Shown here: in pieces, positions 26,332 to 34,248 of the stretch
Numbering within the stretch: the first letter of the stretch is position 1
Layout of the letters: each line of letters begins with the position of its first letter
Assembly: GCF_030812785.1 (NCBI RefSeq)
Contig: NZ_JAUSTJ010000003.1
Coordinates: forward strand, 1,275,116 to 1,339,115
Reading direction: 5' to 3'
Source: Sphingomonas kyeonggiensis
GTDB lineage: Bacteria > Pseudomonadota > Alphaproteobacteria > Sphingomonadales > Sphingomonadaceae
DNA: 64,000 nt
Notes under the pieces: generated by a model
Database searches by the model: none
Told to the model about the DNA's origin: nothing
The model's input: the letters and a program-made list of their open reading frames with translations, nothing else
Made by a program: the position numbers and the translations under genes

Positions 26332-26404
26332 GACAGATTTTTCCAATTCGGCAACGAAAAAGGCTTGCTACCGCTACCAAATGCGGAACATATTAAAATC
26401 TGTC
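26332..26404. promoter_or_regulatory. Long-spaced inverted repeat in the gntP/LuxR-type divergent region
   Basis: GACAGATTTT (26332-26341) and AAAATCTGTC (26395-26404) are perfect 10-bp inverted copies, 53 bp apart, in the AT-rich 267-bp gap between divergent genes. The left copy abuts TTGTACGACA (26326-26335), which resembles GntR-family GT-N-AC half sites. It may be a pair of operator sites for the GntR regulator, with looping. Confidence 0.45.
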
Positions 26405-26494
26405 CAACCGATTCCGGCAAAACGGAACGGGGACGGGATCGGGCGGAAGCGCCGGTCCGCAAGCATGACACCATGCGCCTCGGGGAGAGGATCG

Positions 26495-26776
26495 ATGAAG
26501 GTGACCGTTCAGGAAGCGAGCCAGAAAGCGGCAGTCTCCGCCGCGATGCCCCATCTCATGGATGGCGCGGGCAGGCCCGTGCATCTCACGCCGACTCAGC
26601 TCAAGGTGATGCAGGGCGTGCATTCGGGGCAGCTCAACAAGCAGATCGCCTATGAGCTCGGCATCGCCGAGGCGACGGTGAAGGCGCATATGACCGCGCT
26701 GATGCGCAAGCTCAACGTGCGCAACCGCACCCAGGTCGCGATCGCGGCCCAGAGCCTGGCACTCCGCCAGGCCTGA
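26495..26776 (+). CDS. Stand-alone LuxR-type HTH transcriptional regulator
   Basis: A 93-residue protein that is almost only a GerE/LuxR DNA-binding domain: LTPTQLKVMQGVHSGQLNKQ, then IAEATVKAHMTALMRKLNVRN as the recognition part (about residues 30-88). There is no receiver or autoinducer-binding domain upstream in frame. ATG 26495 follows GGGGAGAGG; ATG 26465 would add ten residues. It is divergent from gntP and 63 bp upstream of the second GH55-like/propeller gene, which it may activate. Small LuxR-only regulators are known in this group, but a truncated response regulator is possible. Confidence 0.8.
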   Translation: MKVTVQEASQKAAVSAAMPHLMDGAGRPVHLTPTQLKVMQGVHSGQLNKQIAYELGIAEATVKAHMTALMRKLNVRNRTQVAIAAQSLALRQA

Positions 26777-26839
26777 TTTTCCCGGCCCGGCATCGCCCGG
26801 GCCTTACCGACGTTCGTCCAGCCCGTTTTCCGGAGAGCC

Positions 26840-29833
26840 ATGATGACGGCCTATCGCCTGCTTTGCGCGGCCCTGTTGCTGTGCCCGCTTCCTGCCTTTG
26901 CCGGATCGACTTCGGTCTATCTGACCCAGCCCAACGATCCGCGCGCGATCACCGTCAAGGGCGTCGGCGACGGCCGCGCGGACGACAGCGAGGCGATCCA
27001 GCAGGCGATCGATGCTGCGGCCAAGGGCGGGCAGGGCGGCCTCGTCTTCCTGCCCTCGGGCCGCTATCGGATCAGCCGGACGATCTTCGTGCGCTCTGCG
27101 GTGCGCGTGTTCGGCGTCGGCGCGACGCGTCCGGTGATCGTGCTGGGCGACGACACGCCGGGCTATGGCGCCGGCGTCGCGGCGATGGTCTCCTTCACCG
27201 GCGAGGACCAGTACCGCGTCGGCAAGGTGCCGGTGCCGCCGCCCACCAGCGTGCCGACCAACCCGAACATCTATGACGCGACATCGAGCACCTTCTATTC
27301 GGCGATGGCCAATGTCGATTTCGAGATCGGCAAGGGCAATTCGGGCGCCGTCGCGGTGCGCTTCCGCGTCGCCCAGCACGGCTTCCTGCGCCACATGGAC
27401 TTCCATCTCGGCTCTGGGCTGGCGGGGATCTACCAGGCCGGCAACGAGTGCGAGGACCTGCGCTTCTATGGCGGGCGCTACGGCATCCTGACCGAGAAGA
27501 CCTCGCCCGCCTGGCAGTTCACCCTGATCGACAGCGAGTTCAGCGGGCAGCGCGATGCCGCGATCCGCGAGCATGAGGTCGACCTGACCCTGGTCAACGT
27601 CGCGATCCGCGACGTGCCGGTGGGGATCGAGATCGACAAGGGCTATTCGGACTCGCTCTGGGGCAAGGATGTCCGCTTCGAGAATGTCTCGAACGCGGGC
27701 GTGCTGATCTCGAACGAGGACAGCGTCTTCACCCAGGTCGGCTTCATGAATGCGCTGGCGCAGAACACGCCGGTGTTCGCCCGCTTCCGCGACAGCGGCA
27801 AGACGGTGGCGGGGCAGGGGCGCCAGTATCGCGTCACCGATTTCTCGCACGGCCTCAAGCTCGGCGCAGTCGGAGAGATCGGCGCCTTCGCCACCGACGT
27901 CTCGATCGCCCCGCTGTCGAAGCTCCCGGCCCGGCGCAAGCCTGCCATCGCGGCGCTGCCGCCGGTGAGCGAATGGGCCAATGTCCGCGATCTGGGCGTG
28001 AAGGGCGACGACGAGACCGACGACACCGCCGCGCTCCAGCGCGCGATCGACACGCACCGCGTGCTCTATCTGCCGCTCGGCCGCTACCGGGTGACCGACT
28101 CGCTCAGGCTGCGGCCGGACACGGTGATCATCTCGCTGCACCCGAGCCTCACCCATCTCTATCTGCCCGACTCGACGCCCGCCTATGCCGGCGTGGGCAG
28201 CGCCAAGGCGCTGATCGAGAGCGCGAAGGGCGGCAATGCGATCGTCTCCGGGCTCGGCCTGTGGACCGGCGGGGTGAACCCGCGCGCCACCGCGCTGCTG
28301 TGGCGGGCCGGCGAGGCCTCGATGGTCAACGACGTGAAGATCCAGGGCGGCGGCGGCACGCTGCTTACAAAGGGAAGCCCGATCGGCTTCGGCGATCCGC
28401 GCGCCCGCTTCGACGGCCAGCATCCGAGCATCTGGGTCACCGATGGCGGTGGCGGCACCTTCGCCGCGGTCTGGTCGCCCAACACCCTGGCCTCGGCGGG
28501 CTTCTACGTCTCGGACACCAAGACGCCCGGCTATGTCTATGAGCTCTCGGCCGAGCATCACTACCGGACCGAAATCGTGCTCGACCGGGTCGAGAATTGG
28601 GAGTTCCACGCGCCGCAGACCGAGCAGGAAGTGCGCGACGGCGTCAACGCGGTGTCGACCGAGTTTCGCAACTCGCGCAACATCCTGTTCGCCAATTATC
28701 ACGGCTACCGCGTCACCCGCTCGGCCAAGCCGATGGACGTGGCGGTGCGGCTCTACAACTCCAGCGACATCCATTTCCGCAACGTCCATGTGAACGCCGA
28801 AAGCGCCTTTGCCAGCTGCGACGACAAGGGCTGCGGCACCTATGTGCGTGCCAGCAAATATCCGTTCGAGAATGCGATCAAGGACATGACCGGCGGGCTC
28901 GAGGTGCGCGAGCGCGAGTTCGCCCGGCTCGACGTCGGCGCGGTGGCGACGGCCAAGGCGCAGGTGCCGGTGACGCCGGGGGTCGAGAAGCTGGCCGACG
29001 GCTTCTACTCGATCGCCGGCGCAGCGGTGGACGCCAAGGGCAAGCTCTATTTCGTCGACCGCCAGTTCCAGCGCATCCATGGCTGGTCGGAGAAGGAAGG
29101 CCTGTCGGTGCTCGCCGATGCGCCGCTCGACCCGGTCAGCGTGGCGGTCGACCGTTCGGGCCGGCTGATGGTGCTGTCCTCGGCCGGGCATGACGCCAGC
29201 GTCTACAGCATCGATCCTGCCGCGCCTTCGGACGTGAAGGTGATCGCGCCGTCGCCGGTGCAGGACCGGGCCGGTGCGCTGACCGCGCTGCCCGGCAATA
29301 TGTGGGCCAATGGCGAGTTCGCCGACCGGATCGATCCGAAGACCTATCAATTCCCGCCGATCGCGGACTTCTTCACCCGCGCGATGGGCACGCCCAAGCC
29401 GCGTGAATATGTCTCGCCCGACAGTTCGCTGGTCCTCCCGGCCTTCCGAGTCTGGAACCAGGGGCCGGACGATCACCAGGGCTGGCGCTGGTCGGATACG
29501 CTCGACGCCTATGCGCTGGTCACTGCGAAGCCGGGCGAGCGGGTGTTCCTGACCAATGGCTCCGAGAACCGCACCTATAGCGGGCTGGTCGGCGCCGGCG
29601 GGACGGTCACCGACCTCAGGATCGTCGCCGATCGTGGCGGCGAGAGCGTGGCGCGCGATGCCGCGGGCAACCTCTATGTCGCGAATGGCCAGGTGTTCGT
29701 CTACGATCCGGCGGGCAAGCCGCTGCGCCGCATCGACGTGCCCGAGCGGCCGCTGCAGCTGATTCTGGGCGGTGCGGACGGGCGGACGCTGTTCATCCTC
29801 ACCCACCACACGCTGTACAGCATGAAGATCTAG
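26840..29833 (+). CDS. Secreted twin beta-helix (pectate-lyase-3/GH55-like) protein fused to an SMP-30-like propeller (2)
   Basis: A 997-residue paralogue of the 19846-22905 product, with a signal peptide (MMTAYRLLCAALLLCPLPAF). The first helix domain begins at VKGVGDGRADDSEAIQQAID, the second at WANVRDLGVKGDDETDDTAA (about residue 378), and the propeller runs from about residue 710 (GKLYFVDRQFQRIHGWSEKE; GGADGRTLFILTHH). The stretch SPAWQFTLIDSEFSGQRDAA is nearly identical between paralogues. The two genes face outward and bracket gntK/gntR/gntP, which ties the family to a substrate that yields glucose or gluconate. Glycosidase versus lyase activity cannot be settled by reading. Confidence 0.75.
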   Translation: MMTAYRLLCAALLLCPLPAFAGSTSVYLTQPNDPRAITVKGVGDGRADDSEAIQQAIDAAAKGGQGGLVFLPSGRYRISRTIFVRSAVRVFGVGATRPVIVLGDDTPGYGAGVAAMVSFTGEDQYRVGKVPVPPPTSVPTNPNIYDATSSTFYSAMANVDFEIGKGNSGAVAVRFRVAQHGFLRHMDFHLGSGLAGIYQAGNECEDLRFYGGRYGILTEKTSPAWQFTLIDSEFSGQRDAAIREHEVDLTLVNVAIRDVPVGIEIDKGYSDSLWGKDVRFENVSNAGVLISNEDSVFTQVGFMNALAQNTPVFARFRDSGKTVAGQGRQYRVTDFSHGLKLGAVGEIGAFATDVSIAPLSKLPARRKPAIAALPPVSEWANVRDLGVKGDDETDDTAALQRAIDTHRVLYLPLGRYRVTDSLRLRPDTVIISLHPSLTHLYLPDSTPAYAGVGSAKALIESAKGGNAIVSGLGLWTGGVNPRATALLWRAGEASMVNDVKIQGGGGTLLTKGSPIGFGDPRARFDGQHPSIWVTDGGGGTFAAVWSPNTLASAGFYVSDTKTPGYVYELSAEHHYRTEIVLDRVENWEFHAPQTEQEVRDGVNAVSTEFRNSRNILFANYHGYRVTRSAKPMDVAVRLYNSSDIHFRNVHVNAESAFASCDDKGCGTYVRASKYPFENAIKDMTGGLEVREREFARLDVGAVATAKAQVPVTPGVEKLADGFYSIAGAAVDAKGKLYFVDRQFQRIHGWSEKEGLSVLADAPLDPVSVAVDRSGRLMVLSSAGHDASVYSIDPAAPSDVKVIAPSPVQDRAGALTALPGNMWANGEFADRIDPKTYQFPPIADFFTRAMGTPKPREYVSPDSSLVLPAFRVWNQGPDDHQGWRWSDTLDAYALVTAKPGERVFLTNGSENRTYSGLVGAGGTVTDLRIVADRGGESVARDAAGNLYVANGQVFVYDPAGKPLRRIDVPERPLQLILGGADGRTLFILTHHTLYSMKI

Positions 29834-29850
29834 GGGGCTGATCCCATCGC

Positions 29851-30633
29851 TCAGGCGATGATCAGCTTCACCCCGGCAGCCTCGATCATCCGGACATGGG
29901 CATCGCTGATGTCCGGATCGGTCACGATCACGTCGAGTTCGTCCAACCCGCAGACCACCGAGCCCGAAGGGGCGGCGAACTTCGAGCTGTCGACCAGCAG
30001 CGCCACCCATTCGGCGCGGTCGATCATCTGGCGCTCGGCGGCGGCGAGCACGACATCGGCCTGCATCACGCCCTGCGCGCCGACGAACGCCGCGCCCATG
30101 AACAGGCGGGGGGCGTGGACGCGCGGCATGCATTCCTCGCCGCCGATGCCCAGGATGATGTTCTGCTCGCGGAACACCGATCCCCCGGGCACTGCGATGC
30201 GCGTGCCCGGCTGGGGCAGCAGCGCGCTCACCACGTGCAGCGAGTTGGTGAGCACCTGAAGGTTCAGCCCGGCCAAATGGCGGCACATCTGCAGCGTGGT
30301 CGATCCGCCATCGATGATGATCGACTCGCCCGGCTGGCAGAGCGCGGCGGCGGCACGGCCGATCGCTTCCTTCTGCTTGCGGTTGCGGTCGATATTCTCG
30401 TGGAAGGGCACGCCGGCCAGCGACTGGACGTCGCCGCGCTCGCCCGCCTCGTCGTCCACCAGCCGCGCGCCGCCGCGCACGCGCTGGATCACGCCCTTGC
30501 CCTCGAGGCGGTCGAGATCGCGGCGCAGCGTGGCGGGCGAGGCCGAGATGCTCGCCTCCAGGCTCTTGAACGACACGAAGCCCGTTTTCCCGATCAGATC
30601 GAGGATCAGGCTATCGCGCTCTTCGACATGCAT
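29851..30633 (-). CDS. DeoR-family regulator of the rhamnose genes
   Basis: A 260-residue repressor-type regulator. The N-terminal DeoR HTH (GFVSFKSLEASISASPATLR followed by RDLDRLEGKGVIQRVRGGA) is joined to a sugar-phosphate-sensing domain (IIIDGGSTTLQM; GAAFVGAQGVM; VDSSKFA). It is the last gene of the minus-strand unit rhaD-rhaI-deoR, 68 bp after rhaI. It probably responds to a phosphorylated rhamnose intermediate and controls both divergent rhamnose units through the inverted repeat at 34186-34201. The start at 30633 lacks a strong ribosome binding site. Confidence 0.88.
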   Translation of the reverse strand: MHVEERDSLILDLIGKTGFVSFKSLEASISASPATLRRDLDRLEGKGVIQRVRGGARLVDDEAGERGDVQSLAGVPFHENIDRNRKQKEAIGRAAAALCQPGESIIIDGGSTTLQMCRHLAGLNLQVLTNSLHVVSALLPQPGTRIAVPGGSVFREQNIILGIGGEECMPRVHAPRLFMGAAFVGAQGVMQADVVLAAAERQMIDRAEWVALLVDSSKFAAPSGSVVCGLDELDVIVTDPDISDAHVRMIEAAGVKLIIA

Positions 30634-30701
30634 TTGCGTTGAGGCCCCAATATTTCTGAGGCCTTGTGCCGGGCAAATCCGCCGAAATCAATCTTTTCCG
30701 C

Positions 30702-31997
30702 TCAAACGATGCCAGCGCCTAACCCCACTATGGTGCGTTCCTGCGCCTTGCGCGCCCGCCAGCCGCTTTCCCTGTAAGCGATGATCGCATCGATTGCGCC
30801 GCCCGCTTCCATCCGCGCCATGGCGAGGATCGGCGTCACGTCGGTGCGATAGGCCTTTCGCAGGGTGAGGAACGCCAGCATCGTGTCGTTCGCCGCCTGC
30901 GCCGCGGCCAGCGCCTCGCGATCGACCAGGCTCGCCTTGGCGAAGGCGCCCGCAATGGCTTCCGCGGACGAGATCATGCTCTCGATCGGATCGGTGACGT
31001 TGTGCGACTGGTCGATCATGTACGCCGGATCGAATCCGTCCCGCGGATTCAACTCGGCCTCGATCAGTTCGTTGAAGACGAGGAAGAGCTGGTGCGGGTT
31101 GATCGATCCGCTGTCGAGATCGTCGTCGCCATACTTGCTGTCGTTGAAGTGGAAGCCGCCCAGCTTGCCGAAGCGGTGGAGGCGGGCAACGATCTGCTCG
31201 ATGTTCACATTGGGCGCGTGGTGGCCGAGATCGACGAGGCACTGCGCCTTGGGGCCGAGCTCCTGCGCGGCGAGGATCGAGGAGCCCCAGTCCGAGATCA
31301 CGGTGGAGTAGAAGGCCGGTTCGAACATCTTGTGCTCGAGCAGCATGCGCCAGTCGCCCGGCAGCGCGGCATAGACCTGCGTCGCCGCTTCCAGATAGCG
31401 GTCGAGCGAGCGGGCAAGATCCTGCTGGCCGGGGAAGTTGGTGCCGTCGCCCACCCAGACGGTGAGCGCGCTGGAGCCGAGCTGGCGGCCGATCTCGATG
31501 CACTCGATATTATGCTCGACCGCCTGGGCGCGCACACCCGCGTCCCCGGCCGAAAGGCTGCCGTCGCGGTAGCTCAGCTTCTGCCCCGGCTGGTCCTGGA
31601 AGGTGTTCGAGTTGACCGCGTCGAAGCCGAGACCCTGCGATGCCGCCTCCTCGCGCAGCGCCGCATAGTCGCTGACCTTGTCCCAGGGGAAATGCGGGCT
31701 GACGCGCGGCGTGACGGTGGAAAGCTGGTGGATCACCGCGCAATCGGCCAGCTTCTCGTGGATGCTGGTGGGCTCGCCTGGGATCGGGAACTTGGCGAAA
31801 CGGGTGCCGCCCCGGCCGGCGCCCCAGCTGGGCACCGCGACCGAGAAATCGGCGACGCGGGCCTTTACCGCATCGATATCGATCCCGCGGCGGGCGAGCG
31901 CACGGCCCAGGCTGTCATATTCGTCGTGCAGCGCTTCCACGCGCGCCGCATTGTGGCTCTCGATCTGATCGACCGAAAGCGGCAGTTCCTTCGCCAT
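30702..31997 (-). CDS. rhaI: L-rhamnose isomerase (RhaI type)
   Basis: A 431-residue cytoplasmic enzyme of the Pseudomonas-type L-rhamnose isomerase family, not E. coli RhaA. Metal-site segments are LLEHKMFEPAFYSTV (Glu), LVDLGHHAPNVNIEQI (Asp, His) and GGFHFNDSKYGDDDLDSGSI (His, Asp). It converts L-rhamnose to L-rhamnulose. ATG 31997 has AGAGGG upstream and lies 18 bp after the rhaD stop. Members of this family also act on other aldoses in vitro, but the surrounding genes fix rhamnose as the physiological substrate. Confidence 0.93.
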   Translation of the reverse strand: MAKELPLSVDQIESHNAARVEALHDEYDSLGRALARRGIDIDAVKARVADFSVAVPSWGAGRGGTRFAKFPIPGEPTSIHEKLADCAVIHQLSTVTPRVSPHFPWDKVSDYAALREEAASQGLGFDAVNSNTFQDQPGQKLSYRDGSLSAGDAGVRAQAVEHNIECIEIGRQLGSSALTVWVGDGTNFPGQQDLARSLDRYLEAATQVYAALPGDWRMLLEHKMFEPAFYSTVISDWGSSILAAQELGPKAQCLVDLGHHAPNVNIEQIVARLHRFGKLGGFHFNDSKYGDDDLDSGSINPHQLFLVFNELIEAELNPRDGFDPAYMIDQSHNVTDPIESMISSAEAIAGAFAKASLVDREALAAAQAANDTMLAFLTLRKAYRTDVTPILAMARMEAGGAIDAIIAYRESGWRARKAQERTIVGLGAGIV

Positions 31998-32015
31998 TGC
32001 ACCCTCTTTTCTATT

Positions 32016-34133
32016 TTATCGCGTGAACGCCTGCGCGTTCCCGGCATCCACATTGACGATGTTGCCCGTCGATTTGGAAGAGGCTTCGGACGCGAAGAAG
32101 TGCACCGCCTCCGCGATATCCTCGGGCAGCACGTCGCGCTTGAGCAGCGAGCGGTTGCGGTAATGCTCTTCCAGCGCCGATCCCGGATCGATGCCGTGCG
32201 CCCCGGCGCGCTCCTTGCGCCAATCGCCGTCCCAGATCCGCGAGCCCTTGATCACCGCGTCCGGATTGACCGTGTTGACGCGGATGCCGTGCGGGGCGCC
32301 TTCCAGCGCCAGGCAGCGGGCGAGGTGGAGCGACGCGGCCTTGGCCGAGGCATAGGCGGAGGCGTTGACCGCCGCCGCCAGCGCGTTCTTCGACCCGATG
32401 AACACGATCGAGCCGCCGCCGACCGCGCGCATCAGCGGGAAGGCGGCGCGGGCGCTGAGGAAATAACCCTCGGTCAGCACGTCGTAATTGCGGCGCCACA
32501 GCTCGACGCTGGTTTCCTCCAGGGAGGCCGAGGAGGCGATGCCGGCATTGGCGACGAGGATATCGAGCCCGCCGAACTCGCGGGCGCACGCTTCGAACGC
32601 GGCTGCGACCTGGGCTTCGTCGGTGACGTCGCAGGTCGCGGCGCGGACGACGTCGTTGCCAAAGGCCTGGGCCATTTCGGCGCGGACGCGCTCGGCACCG
32701 TCGCTATCTCTGTCCACCAGCATCACGCAGGCGCCGTCCTGGAGCAGGCGGCGGACCGTTGCTGCGCCGATCCCGCCGGCACCGCCGCTGACCAGCGCGA
32801 TGCGGCCGACCAGCGGCTTCGGCTTGGGCATGCGCTGGAGCTTGGCTTCCTCGAGCGCCCAATATTCGATGCCGTACGCTTCCTTCTCGGGCAGGCCGAC
32901 ATAGTCGCCGATCGCCTCGGCACCGCGCATCACGTTGATCGCGTTGCCATAGAATTCGCCGGCGAGCCGCGCCGTGGTCTTGTCCGCGGCGAAGGTGATG
33001 CGGCCGATGCCGGGGATCAGCACGACCACCGGATTGGGATCGCGCATCGCCGGATCGCCGGGCTCGACGCAGCGCTGGTAATAGGCCGCATAACCCTGGC
33101 GATAGGCCTCCAGCGCATCGGCCAGATAGGCTTCGTCCTCGATCCGGGCGGGATCGAGCGGCAGGGGAGCGATCTTGGTGCGCAGGAAATGATCGGGGCA
33201 GGAGGTGCCGATCGGCACGAGCCGCGCGAAATCCCGGCTGCCGATGAACTCGAGCGTTTCGGCATCGTCGGAGAAATGGCCGATCTTGCCGCGCGCGCCG
33301 ACCATCAGGCCGCGCAGCTTCGGCATGAGCTTGGCGACGGCAGCAGCGCGTTCGCCGGCGGGCAGGGGTCTGACGCTCTCGCCGCCGAAAGCCGGGCCCT
33401 GGGCGAGGCGCGCGTTGAGATACTCCGCCGCGTCGGCGATCAGCGCGATCGTGTTGTCGTAGCAGGCCTTCGAACTCTCGGCCCAGCAGATGATGCCGTG
33501 CCCTTCGAGCATCACGCCGCGCAGGCCCGGCTGCTCGGCGGCAAGCTTGCGGAGCTGGAGGCCCAGCTCGAAGCCCGGGCGCTTCCACGGCAGCCAGCCG
33601 ATCGCGCCGCCCCAGATCTCGTCCGTGGCCGCCTTGCCGGCGCTCGATGCGGCCAGCGCGATGATCGAATCCGGGTGGACATGGTCGACATGCGCATAGA
33701 GGAGGTAGCCATGCAGCGGCGTGTCGATCGACGCGGCGCGCGCGTTCAGGTTGAACGTGCAGTGCGGCAGATAGCCGACCATCTCGTCCTCGAACGCGAC
33801 GCCGCGATAGCGGCTCTCGAGCGCGAGCAGCTTGTCCATGTAGAGTGTGGCGAAGCCGTCGAGCTTCATCGAGCCGATATCGCCGCCCGAGCCCTTCACC
33901 CACAGCACGCTCACAGGCGCGCCGGTGAGCGGATCGGCCATCTCGATCTTGGCCGAGGTGTTGCCGCCGCCGAAATTGGTGACGGTCAGGTCCGATCCGA
34001 GCAGGTTCGAACGGTAGAGCAGCAGGCCCTCGGGCGACATGCCCGCGGCTTCGGCATCGGACCAGCGGTTACGCGGCACGGCGAACGGGATGGCAGAGGC
34101 TGCAGCGCGCACCCTTGTCTCGTCATCAAGCAT
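32016..34133 (-). CDS. rhaD: Bifunctional rhamnulose-1-phosphate aldolase / L-lactaldehyde dehydrogenase (SDR)
   Basis: A 705-residue fusion. Residues about 20-410 are a class II aldolase (TNFGGGNTSAKIEM; zinc HxH in AHVDHVHPDS). Residues about 445-705 are a short-chain dehydrogenase (VSGGAGGIGAATV NAD site, NAGIAS, catalytic YASAK near residue 600). The aldolase cleaves L-rhamnulose-1-phosphate to DHAP and L-lactaldehyde, and the SDR domain oxidises the aldehyde to L-lactate. This fusion is known from alphaproteobacteria and Bacilli. ATG 34133 has GGGGGAGAG upstream. It leads the minus-strand rhamnose unit, with rhaI 18 bp downstream. Confidence 0.93.
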   Translation of the reverse strand: MLDDETRVRAAASAIPFAVPRNRWSDAEAAGMSPEGLLLYRSNLLGSDLTVTNFGGGNTSAKIEMADPLTGAPVSVLWVKGSGGDIGSMKLDGFATLYMDKLLALESRYRGVAFEDEMVGYLPHCTFNLNARAASIDTPLHGYLLYAHVDHVHPDSIIALAASSAGKAATDEIWGGAIGWLPWKRPGFELGLQLRKLAAEQPGLRGVMLEGHGIICWAESSKACYDNTIALIADAAEYLNARLAQGPAFGGESVRPLPAGERAAAVAKLMPKLRGLMVGARGKIGHFSDDAETLEFIGSRDFARLVPIGTSCPDHFLRTKIAPLPLDPARIEDEAYLADALEAYRQGYAAYYQRCVEPGDPAMRDPNPVVVLIPGIGRITFAADKTTARLAGEFYGNAINVMRGAEAIGDYVGLPEKEAYGIEYWALEEAKLQRMPKPKPLVGRIALVSGGAGGIGAATVRRLLQDGACVMLVDRDSDGAERVRAEMAQAFGNDVVRAATCDVTDEAQVAAAFEACAREFGGLDILVANAGIASSASLEETSVELWRRNYDVLTEGYFLSARAAFPLMRAVGGGSIVFIGSKNALAAAVNASAYASAKAASLHLARCLALEGAPHGIRVNTVNPDAVIKGSRIWDGDWRKERAGAHGIDPGSALEEHYRNRSLLKRDVLPEDIAEAVHFFASEASSKSTGNIVNVDAGNAQAFTR

Positions 34134-34185
34134 CCGGAATCACTCTCCCCCAGCGCCCGGTTCGGCGCGAAGTCTGTCTATCAAG

Positions 34186-34201
34186 GTATCTAGCCAGATA
34201 C
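34186..34201. promoter_or_regulatory. Candidate operator of the divergent rhamnose units
   Basis: GTATCT-AGCC-AGATAC is a perfect 6-bp inverted repeat with a 4-bp spacer, in the 115-bp AT-rich region between the divergent rhaD and kinase genes. It sits about 50 bp from each start codon, a natural place for one regulator to control both units. DeoR (29851-30633) is the likely binder. Confidence 0.55.
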
Positions 34202-34248
34202 AATCAACTTCGCTAAATATCAATCATAACAAATAAGGGGAGGCAGCA

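Noticed and set aside
26224..26380. Possible N-terminal extension or frameshift of gntP
   Set aside because: The GntP N-terminus is complete from ATG 26227. The upstream residues have no family similarity, so a separate short leader frame is the simpler reading.
26804..30286. A 1160-codon open frame on the minus strand
   Set aside because: It is antisense to the second GH55-like/propeller gene and part of deoR. The translation is a low-complexity Arg/Ala/Gly/His-rich string produced by GC-skewed codons, with no domain.
31002..34193. A 1063-codon plus-strand open frame over rhaI and rhaD
   Set aside because: Antisense to two clearly identified enzymes; composition typical of mirror frames.
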